Shown one piece after another: positions 57,751 through 64,000 of a stretch of 64,000 nt of DNA. The DNA lies in the NCBI GenBank assembly GCA_932294295.1, contig OW028584.1, positions 35,969,969 to 36,033,968 of the forward strand, written 5' to 3'. A model generated the notes under the pieces. That model was not told the origin of the DNA. It worked only from the letters and a program-made list of their open reading frames with translations, and searched no databases. Source of the stretch: Alitta virens (taxonomy: Eukaryota > Annelida > Polychaeta > Phyllodocida > Nereididae). The position numbers were made by a program, and so were the translations under genes. The stretch's first letter is position 1; the number at the start of each line of letters is the position of its first letter.

Positions 57751-59022
57751 CTATTTAAGAGTTACGTTCCGTGTCCCTGTAATCTCCATTAGACATGGTG
57801 TTTCGGCGTGGACTAATAAGCAAACGGCTTCTGTTAAAGGTTGTTTGAAATGGATAGACAGTCTGACATGACCGTGATCAGGCTCATAGGTACAGTCATA
57901 TGATGGTTTAATATTAAATGCATACATTGTACAACTGTGGACATAGTCGAAGAGTGTGATATCATTACCAAAATCATTCCCCAGCTCTCTGAAGGTCTCG
58001 TACAGACTAAGATAACAGGGGGCTACCCCCGTACCTTGTTTTGAATCAAAGGATGGTGTGTAAGATGCAATTGTGTTATTATTGACAGACAGACTGATTC
58101 GTGTAAGACCAAAATTAGTGAGGATGTACGGGTTTTTTTTCTTATGGCCGTTATAGTTTTCAGACGATACAAAGGTGATTAAAATTCTTGACGGGAGTTG
58201 ATTTGGGAAGATGTTATCAAATGTTCCTGATGTGAAGCCCATTGGTAAGTTATCTACCCTGATCTCCCTTCTTGTGTATGGAAAGAGTGCAGGCTTATTT
58301 TCCATTTTTTTAGCAATTGCATATTGGACAGGTGGATAAAGTTCAACCATTCTAGCCTTAAATATGACATCCTCTAGGTGTATTTTATAGGATCCAGTAG
58401 GTTCCAGGTTCAGTAAGAAAAATTCTTGTGAAGTTCTGTCTAATTTGATTGTGAGACGAAGGTTATTAGGTAAAAACCTTTTCTGCATGAATATATCCTC
58501 ATAAAGAGGACCTTGAAGTTCAACAGAGTTTGATTTTTCAAACATCTTTTGTCTTTTATTAGCTCCAACATTACCGGTAATTTGATCAGCATCATCAGAA
58601 TCATCCTTAAAGTATCCTTGTGCCTGTAGTTGTGACTCTTTTGCTCCTTTCTGGTATGCTAACAGTGTGCTAAACATAGCCTTGTAAGGATAGTCTTTGT
58701 TTGAAGTTGTAATCTCTTTACCTTCAATGTATACAGATATTTTTTCAAATAAACTGTGTAGGACATTGTTTACAGGTGCTACCTTCTTATCAGCCATAAT
58801 CGCCGTATTGTCCTTCTTTAAAATCTTCATTTTAACATAGAGTTGACTATTATAAAGGTCAAGAAAGTGCTTCTGTTCTGTAATATCAAAGATTATAGGG
58901 GCATCATCTGACAGCTGTGTAACGGGTCTATATTCCATAGTGTATTCTCTCTCAACCATCTTCTGTACTACTGGTGGTGAGAACAGGTCCAGTTGAGGGA
59001 GACTAGCGTTTCTTGCTTCCAT
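57751..59022 (-). CDS. MCP: Major capsid protein, double jelly roll
   Basis: 423 codons from ATG 59022. The N-terminal pattern is diagnostic of the Polinton/adintovirus capsid family: LDLFSPPVVQKMVEREYTMEY, then IIFDITEQKHFLDLYNSQLY, VAPVNNVLHSLFEKISVYI and YPYKAMFSTLLAYQKGAKES. The conserved FLPNNLRLTIKLDR and PYTRREIRV segments follow. These proteins trimerise into pseudo-hexameric capsomers. The frame is uninterrupted. The gene overlaps the stop of the upstream basic-protein gene by 20 bases. Confidence 0.93.
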   Translation of the reverse strand: MEARNASLPQLDLFSPPVVQKMVEREYTMEYRPVTQLSDDAPIIFDITEQKHFLDLYNSQLYVKMKILKKDNTAIMADKKVAPVNNVLHSLFEKISVYIEGKEITTSNKDYPYKAMFSTLLAYQKGAKESQLQAQGYFKDDSDDADQITGNVGANKRQKMFEKSNSVELQGPLYEDIFMQKRFLPNNLRLTIKLDRTSQEFFLLNLEPTGSYKIHLEDVIFKARMVELYPPVQYAIAKKMENKPALFPYTRREIRVDNLPMGFTSGTFDNIFPNQLPSRILITFVSSENYNGHKKKNPYILTNFGLTRISLSVNNNTIASYTPSFDSKQGTGVAPCYLSLYETFRELGNDFGNDITLFDYVHSCTMYAFNIKPSYDCTYEPDHGHVRLSIHFKQPLTEAVCLLVHAETPCLMEITGTRNVTLK

Positions 59023-59383
59023 TGTTAAAGACTGTGTGACGACGTTTACTCGGTGCCTTCTTGATTGTGTATGACTTTTTTTGATTTGCTATTTTCTTAT
59101 ATACCTTGCGCCGTTTGGCTGGTGGTTTCTTGGCTGGCGACCTTTTACGTTTACTGTTCATTTTCTTGGTAGCTCTGCTATTAGTCAATACCATCTCCTC
59201 TTTGACCTGGTCAATGGTTTTCTGAATGTCTGATGTCAACTCAACCTTGACGGACTGTGGACCTCTCTTTGTAGAAGTATCTTCGATAATGTATTGAGGA
59301 TTGTTTGTTCCTGAATATCGTCTCAACCCATCGGTTATAAAAGGTGTGGACCTGTCTTGTTGTGTAGAGTAATAAGTGTCCAT
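59003..59383 (-). CDS. Basic, core-like protein (putative DNA-condensing)
   Basis: 126 codons from the ATG at 59383; the open frame extends a little further upstream but only to non-ATG codons. Residues about 1-70 are polar with a short region rich in hydrophobics (VELTSDIQKTIDQVKEEM). Residues about 75-126 are extremely basic (NSKRKRSPAKKPPAKRRKVY, SYTIKKAPSKRRH). Position between penton and hexon-like genes and composition resemble adenoviral core or pVI/pX-type proteins. A DNA-binding or nuclear-targeting role is inference. Confidence 0.7.
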   Translation of the reverse strand: MDTYYSTQQDRSTPFITDGLRRYSGTNNPQYIIEDTSTKRGPQSVKVELTSDIQKTIDQVKEEMVLTNSRATKKMNSKRKRSPAKKPPAKRRKVYKKIANQKKSYTIKKAPSKRRHTVFNNGSKKR

Positions 59384-59423
59384 GGTCGTGGTGTTAAAAC
59401 AAATGATCAAGAGTCATGATGTT

Positions 59424-59819
59424 CTATGGCTTATATAGGAAATGGAGGGTGACGTATGTAACCCCCCTTGTATTGAGTTGTAGACTTTCCTCAGTCTTAG
59501 CCGAAAGATGATAGATCTGAATACAGTCTATAAAGTTTTGAGATACCGGTATGTAATAGGGGTAAGGAATACTAACTTGATCTGAGGGTATAAGTCGTAA
59601 TATGCTATACTGCTTTTCTCCTACAATACTCGACATGCAGACATCGCTACAGACATAGACATCTTCCGAAATTGGTGATTTGTATTGGACAAGTGCAACT
59701 TTCCAGCCTTCCTTAAGTAAAAGAGGCCTGTTCAGCTTTACTTTAAAATTACTTGCAGTGTTATTTAAAAAATGAATCTTGCCGTGTTGGCTTTTGATGG
59801 TGATGTAGAAATCATTCAT
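59424..59819 (-). CDS. Penton-like minor capsid protein (single jelly roll)
   Basis: 131 codons from ATG 59819. The upstream integrase stop overlaps it (ATGAATGA, eight bases shared). The start MNDFYITIKSQHGK leads to NTASNFKVKLNRPLLLKEGWKVALVQYKSP. The pattern 'N...F.V.L..PL.L..GW.VAL..I..P' marks the N-terminal strands of Polinton minor capsid (penton) proteins. It is shorter than most pentons I know of, so it may be a reduced form or only the jelly-roll core. It would occupy the five-fold vertices. Confidence 0.75.
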   Translation of the reverse strand: MNDFYITIKSQHGKIHFLNNTASNFKVKLNRPLLLKEGWKVALVQYKSPISEDVYVCSDVCMSSIVGEKQYSILRLIPSDQVSIPYPYYIPVSQNFIDCIQIYHLSAKTEESLQLNTRGVTYVTLHFLYKP

Positions 59820-60906
59820 AGTTATGTATTTGATCAATGTCAACCCAAGAGTTAAACTTTGCTGGGTAACCGAGCCAGCTAACTAATCCCTGACGTTCCC
59901 CGTCTTTAATGCGGTGTCTCAAAATCTTCTCAACCTTATATACTTCATCATCATCAACATTGGCCTCTTGTAACTCCTGTTCATAGAAACTACCTCCTAT
60001 GGTATCAAGTTGTAAATCAACCAAGCGGTATCGAGGAGGGTGAGATGATATTCTCTTGTCTATGAGAAATATTTCCTCTGTCCATTTCTGATCAAACCCT
60101 CGCTGGAATGGTCTACGGCTGAAGGGGATTCTGACTTTATCCCCAATTTCATATCTAAATACGACTGTCGTCTGCTCTCTCTTTAATTCTACTGGTAGGT
60201 ATAATTTTTCGTAGAGTTCTTGTTGATTCTCAAGTGTTACTTGTGCAGGAGACATACCAATGCTGGAGTGACGAGTGTTATTGTAACCTCTTACAATATC
60301 CTGGAGATCATCTATATACCGATGAGATTGATGTTTTGTAAAAAACCTGTAGATCCTGCCTTTCAAAGTTCTAATGACTCTCTCAGCATAATTTGCATGA
60401 TAAACGTTGTATGTTATAATATGGTTAATATTCTTTGACTTAAAATACTCTTGTACTACTTTTGCCTTGTACTCAGAACCTTGGTCGGTTCTTATACTTC
60501 TTACTGATGGCTCTATGTCGTTAAATACTTTTTCCAAGACTTGTGCCATCTCTACCCCTTTTTTGGTCTTCATAGGTTGTACTCGTAAATATCTACTAAA
60601 TAGATCTATAAATATAGCTAAAAATCTAATACCGTTATTTTTCTTGCTAAATTTTTGCATATCCATTAAATCAGAATCAATTATTTCATTAATTTCTCCT
60701 ACTATGATTGGCTCTCTTTTAAATTTCTCAGTAGGATGCTTGTGTATAGAGTAGGTGTACTGTCTTGCAAGCCATTCCTTTATATCTTTGTACTTTAATT
60801 TGTGAGGGTTTCCATCTCCCTGTATGCTCTGCCAAAACTTTACTACTCCTGTGTAACTACCAGCTTTACTTGTGCTGTAATACATAGTCTTTAAATATTC
60901 ATCCAT
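59812..60906 (-). CDS. INT: Integrase: retroviral-type DDE core with C-terminal chromodomain
   Basis: 364 codons from ATG 60906, overlapping the upstream gene's stop (ATGGATGA). A short N-terminal helical part without a full HHCC finger precedes the core. First Asp in IIDSDLMDM, second in RTDQGSEYKAK, Glu in NYAERVIRTLKGR, with 33 residues between the last two, as in other Polintons. Then comes a GYNNTRHSSIGMSPAQV segment. The last ~45 residues form a chromodomain (VYKVEKILRHRIKDGE ... LVSWLGYPAKFNSWV), which can steer insertion towards marked chromatin. The enzyme inserts the element and makes the 6-bp target duplication. All catalytic residues are present. Confidence 0.93.
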   Translation of the reverse strand: MDEYLKTMYYSTSKAGSYTGVVKFWQSIQGDGNPHKLKYKDIKEWLARQYTYSIHKHPTEKFKREPIIVGEINEIIDSDLMDMQKFSKKNNGIRFLAIFIDLFSRYLRVQPMKTKKGVEMAQVLEKVFNDIEPSVRSIRTDQGSEYKAKVVQEYFKSKNINHIITYNVYHANYAERVIRTLKGRIYRFFTKHQSHRYIDDLQDIVRGYNNTRHSSIGMSPAQVTLENQQELYEKLYLPVELKREQTTVVFRYEIGDKVRIPFSRRPFQRGFDQKWTEEIFLIDKRISSHPPRYRLVDLQLDTIGGSFYEQELQEANVDDDEVYKVEKILRHRIKDGERQGLVSWLGYPAKFNSWVDIDQIHNYE

Positions 60907-61144
60907 TGTTCAGTAGAATTCTACGTTCTTTTATTGTGGGGTTCGGGAGGAGAAACCCTATACTTGAACTTAACAATCCTACCCAGAGCTCGCTCAGGGG
61001 ATGACTGATTGATAGGTTTATTATACATGTTATTATAACTATATATAATATGACTATCTGACTGAAGAAGACAACTTCATTTTTTGGTACCCTAAACCCC
61101 AAAACCTGCCAGCTCTCATTAATGCTCCCTTCAGTCTCCATCAT
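60899..61144 (-). CDS. Small one- or two-pass membrane protein of the Polinton core cluster
   Basis: 81 codons starting MMETEG. A hydrophobic helix (SQIVILYIVIITCIINLSI, about residues 28-46) is followed by SELWVGLLSSSIGFLLPNP, a second hydrophobic stretch ending in a proline-asparagine turn, then a basic tail. I have seen 'W..LLSS..G..LP.P' ends in other Polintons; their function is unknown. It could be a membrane component of the particle or a holin-like protein (inference). Its stop overlaps the integrase start. Confidence 0.7.
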   Translation of the reverse strand: MMETEGSINESWQVLGFRVPKNEVVFFSQIVILYIVIITCIINLSISHPLSELWVGLLSSSIGFLLPNPTIKERRILLNNG

Positions 61145-61286
61145 AAAAGTGAGTGCTTGGTACTTGTCACCTCTTTATTTATAGCATCTCACACACACAC
61201 ACAATGAATACACTACATGAACACAATTTTTTAGTCTTTACAAAATATTTACATGATTTACAGTAAATAATATATACTCAACAAAT
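61145..61286. other. Gap between polymerase and membrane-protein genes
   Basis: 142 bp with a (CA)n tract at about 61190-61203. Otherwise AT-rich; no promoter motif is clear. Confidence 0.5.
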
Positions 61287-64000
61287 TTAATAGCCGTAAG
61301 GCAAGGTATCATAAGTGTCCAGTAAAATTCTCTTAGTGTATACTAGGTTGACCGTTTTGTAAGTAGTTCTGTTGAAGACTTGACCATGAACTTTATCCCT
61401 GACAAACATGGTATATGGAGGGAGCCTAATGGATATGTCTTTCGTGACAACTTCTCGGATGTTGGCAAAAGTAACATACTTTTTATTGGTAGGCGTCATT
61501 ATGATGCCCTTAAATTTGATTTCTTCTTTCCCGTCATTCATCTGGTAGCTGTATGATTTTGGACCGGAAGAGATAAATTTAGTGATCCATCGCCCCGGGG
61601 GTAGCTCGTCAGTAAGTTGTCCTAGAAAGTCTCCTAGGAGGGGCATAGGTTGATTGGGTCTAGCCGTAAATATGACAGAGTCTGTATCCATGTACAATAC
61701 CCTCTCTCCCAGGAAATCGATGAGTTCATAAAGTTTTAGTCGTGCCCAGCAAGTAGTAAATGATGCAATGACATCATTTGTTTTGAGGTTGTCGGGTTCA
61801 AAGGTTGTTCTACTCTTTAGTTCAACCAATAAACAGTCTTCATTGATCATGTTGATCATCAGTATTTCAACAGTAGGATCATTTGCGAGTTGTTTGAACT
61901 TGACGGGGTCTGTAATGTACTGACTCTTTGTCTGATTTGGTTTCTCTCCAAATTTACCCCAAAAACTATTGAGAGCTAGCTTTGCAACAGTTCTGAGTCC
62001 TGGGTTATGTTTGATGTTGTCCTTTCTGAGGGTGATGCCTTCTGCTTCTTGGTATTGCTGTATGTACCTCTCTTGATCTGCAGCAGTTTGTATCCATGAG
62101 GGGTTACCTGATGCCTCTTGTTTGATTCGGAGGAATGTGTCAACATACTGTCTAAAAAGACTGTCAGAGGATTCTCTCCAATGGTAGACTTCGTATATTT
62201 TGAGGATGGTGTATCCTTTCTCCAAAGCTTTCAATATTTCAGGAGTGCAATATGTCCCTGTTATGGCTCTGTCTTCAGGACTGCATTGACATGGTACATT
62301 GCTTTCTTTTTCAGAACATGTACGACATAGTGGGAATTTTAGTCTTCCTCCTGATCTATGAGGGAGGACTGGATGATATAGACCTCTTGGAGGTAGAGTC
62401 TTTATTTTGACAATTCCAAAGTATGACTTCATGGTGTAGTCAAACTGGGTTGTAATGATCTCTGGATGCCCTACTGGTAATCGTTTGTACTTGTTGACAT
62501 AGGGATAGAGGCTTGTGTAGTCGTAATAATGTATCTTTTCATCCTCAACAGCCTCATAGTGAAGTTTCATGGCATTTACCCTTCCTCCAAAGAAAGAATC
62601 TCGAATTTGAAGACGTGTTGGTATATCCAGACTGGAAAGAAACTGTCTCATCTCAGGGTCTTGTTTAATTTGCTCGTCAAACTGGCATTCCCATATCGTT
62701 ATGACTTGATGTTTATTGCTTTTCAGGAATTCTTCTCTCTCTACGGTTCTTTTGTATAGATCGTCCATTGTGTGTTTATTGTGGTTGTCTCTAACTTGTC
62801 TGTCTGGATAACATTTGGGGCATCCGTGCCAGCGACATCCATAAAACTCATACAATACCCCATTGGTATCAGCCCCGTCTATCCTGTAGTTCCCCATTGA
62901 AAGTTCTCCTATGTTACGTGCATGTTGAATGAAGATCTTGTTGTAATGACTGAGGTATTCGAGCCATTGAATTGACTTGTAACTGTGATTGTCTCGTGCT
63001 GTATAGCCTTGTGGAGGTATGTGAGCAATATCTGACTTGAGAAAGGTTTTTTCCTGGATTTCTCCGGATGGTACTGGTTGGTTGTTACTATAAAACTGTC
63101 CTCCTGTTTTCTTCATAGGTGTAGCTATTTTGTCTTGTAGAATAGTCTGGTAGTATTCAGTGAGGAAGTTCTGCCTAAATATCTGCATGCAGGTGGAAGC
63201 AATGGTGACTTGGGAGAAAGCATCAACATCTTGAGTACCATCCTCAACCTCTATACTAGTAACTTCTTTGATCAGCTGGCGAAACTTCAGGCATGCATCT
63301 CTTAAAATCAGGACATCAGTTCTGCAGTACTCCTCCATATCTTTGTGCATGTCATAGGGACCTTGTCTACAGTTGTACCAATCTTGATCTATTTCCTTAC
63401 TGTAAAACTCAATTGGTGGAGGTCTGTCAAAATACTGTTGTTGAAAGTGTGCCCTTGTGTTGAAAAGATAGGGGAAGTCTCCTTTCTTCAGAGATGATGA
63501 CAATCCTAGCGTCTTGGGGAGTTTCTTCAGTGCCATGGGTAGGAAGTTGAAGGAGTCTATGAATTTCATGTTGAGCTGTTTGACATGCATGTACATAATC
63601 TTTGTTCCATTCTTGGTTAAAGCTGGCTGCATACTGTTTTCCAGTAGATATCCCAGGAGAAATATGTAATCATATCCTCTTCCATTGTGGGCTATACAGA
63701 TGGTCTCTTTGTGACCCTCATTGAATAGCCATTTACCAAACGTTTTGACAGTGTTATCCCCCTTGAAGATTACCTCTTTCTTGTAGCATTGTTGGCATGT
63801 CTGTGTCTTGTCATGAGATAGGCATTTGATACTGCATGATTTACAGTGTGTCATCTCTCTACTACAGTTGTTGCATATACTTTCTGCTACAACAAAGTTT
63901 GGTATGTGCTGCTGAAGACCGCAGTACCAGGTATTGCATTTCTGACATCTTCTGCAGGCTGAACAAGTGAACTCGTCGGTGCAGGTTTGACATCCTTCTT
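61287..64000 (-). CDS. PolB: Protein-primed family B DNA polymerase, 5' end cut by the window
   Basis: The frame is open from the stop at 61287 to the last base of the window, about 904 codons. The ATG at 63854 is internal, since the frame continues upstream. Exonuclease: AHNGRGYDYIFLL, then SFNFLPMALKKLP and the YCRTDV motif (about 63310-63330). The Polinton-specific YGCRWHGCPKCY lies near 62815-62850. Polymerase motif A is DYTSLYPYV (about 62500-62525), motif B KLALNSFWGKFGE (about 61950-61985), motif C YMDTDSV (about 61678-61695). All catalytic carboxylates are present. The segment at about 63770-63995 is unusually cysteine-rich (CQTC, CSAC, CQKC, CNNC, CKSC, CQQC), probably several zinc sites ahead of the exonuclease. 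Confidence 0.95.
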   Translation of the reverse strand, partial: EGCQTCTDEFTCSACRRCQKCNTWYCGLQQHIPNFVVAESICNNCSREMTHCKSCSIKCLSHDKTQTCQQCYKKEVIFKGDNTVKTFGKWLFNEGHKETICIAHNGRGYDYIFLLGYLLENSMQPALTKNGTKIMYMHVKQLNMKFIDSFNFLPMALKKLPKTLGLSSSLKKGDFPYLFNTRAHFQQQYFDRPPPIEFYSKEIDQDWYNCRQGPYDMHKDMEEYCRTDVLILRDACLKFRQLIKEVTSIEVEDGTQDVDAFSQVTIASTCMQIFRQNFLTEYYQTILQDKIATPMKKTGGQFYSNNQPVPSGEIQEKTFLKSDIAHIPPQGYTARDNHSYKSIQWLEYLSHYNKIFIQHARNIGELSMGNYRIDGADTNGVLYEFYGCRWHGCPKCYPDRQVRDNHNKHTMDDLYKRTVEREEFLKSNKHQVITIWECQFDEQIKQDPEMRQFLSSLDIPTRLQIRDSFFGGRVNAMKLHYEAVEDEKIHYYDYTSLYPYVNKYKRLPVGHPEIITTQFDYTMKSYFGIVKIKTLPPRGLYHPVLPHRSGGRLKFPLCRTCSEKESNVPCQCSPEDRAITGTYCTPEILKALEKGYTILKIYEVYHWRESSDSLFRQYVDTFLRIKQEASGNPSWIQTAADQERYIQQYQEAEGITLRKDNIKHNPGLRTVAKLALNSFWGKFGEKPNQTKSQYITDPVKFKQLANDPTVEILMINMINEDCLLVELKSRTTFEPDNLKTNDVIASFTTCWARLKLYELIDFLGERVLYMDTDSVIFTARPNQPMPLLGDFLGQLTDELPPGRWITKFISSGPKSYSYQMNDGKEEIKFKGIIMTPTNKKYVTFANIREVVTKDISIRLPPYTMFVRDKVHGQVFNRTTYKTVNLVYTKRILLDTYDTLPYGY

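Larger units (their letters stand above)
48320..64000 (-). mobile_element. Polinton/Maverick (adintovirus-like) element, right end outside the window
   Basis: Contains the diagnostic Polinton set: protein-primed family B DNA polymerase, retroviral-type integrase with chromodomain, double-jelly-roll major capsid protein, penton-like protein and FtsK/A32-type packaging ATPase. Conserved small proteins accompany them. At least 15.5 kb are visible, in the usual 15-25 kb range. All genes are open, with no stop or frameshift seen, so the copy is young or under selection. The left boundary is only bracketed (between about 47.9 and 48.65 kb). The terminal inverted repeat and 6-bp target duplication cannot be tested because the polymerase end is cut off. 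Confidence 0.93.

Noticed and set aside
60220..62759. Plus-strand open frames opposite integrase and polymerase
   Set aside because: They are antisense shadows of genes with strong domain evidence on the minus strand.

Overview
This window is nuclear DNA from an animal, almost certainly an invertebrate and probably marine (the marine part is inference). The evidence is genes split by GT..AG introns, metazoan extracellular domains (EGF, cadherin, von Willebrand D, C-type lectin), dense minisatellites, MITEs, tRNA-like SINEs and a LINE fossil. I cannot name the species.

Left part (1-24.5 kb). A 58-bp satellite with higher-order structure (541-4112), a 22-bp minisatellite (5483-6115), a 51-bp array and a 3.3-kb array of 44-bp units (15543-18853) surround the last three exons of a plus-strand single-pass membrane protein gene (7020-21852). 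A reverse-transcriptase LINE fossil lies antisense in its last intron.

Middle part (24.5-48 kb). A seven-exon thiosulfate/3-mercaptopyruvate sulfurtransferase gene (25667-28416, +) is followed by a very large minus-strand gene (47868 down to 32231). I could place 19 exons of it with every junction in phase. It encodes about 2,370 residues: beta-helix region, C-type lectin domain, EGFs, PSI-like module, long linker, CxC-rich region, VWD domain, EGF array, two cadherin repeats, transmembrane segment, short tail. Its terminal exon was tandemly duplicated. The second copy (31080-32110) is dead, with an in-frame stop and a TA-flanked MITE inserted in it.

Right part (about 48.3-64 kb). This is most of a Polinton/Maverick (adintovirus-like) element. 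It looks recent because all recognised genes are open. A compact, overlapping minus-strand cluster reads: protein-primed DNA polymerase B (cut by the window end), small membrane protein, DDE integrase with chromodomain, penton-like minor capsid protein, basic core-like protein, double-jelly-roll major capsid protein, packaging ATPase, two conserved small Polinton proteins, and a protein with two PC4-like domains. The left arm carries accessory genes: two paralogous RING-like zinc proteins (one ending in a SUMO-interaction-like motif), a 108-residue unknown protein, and a five-exon gene, built here from splice signals, for a 252-residue type I membrane protein. Convergent gene pairs are separated by AT-rich tandem repeats that carry poly(A) signals. 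No adenain-type protease was seen, and the second terminus is outside the window. The element probably sits in an intron, or just upstream, of the large host gene.
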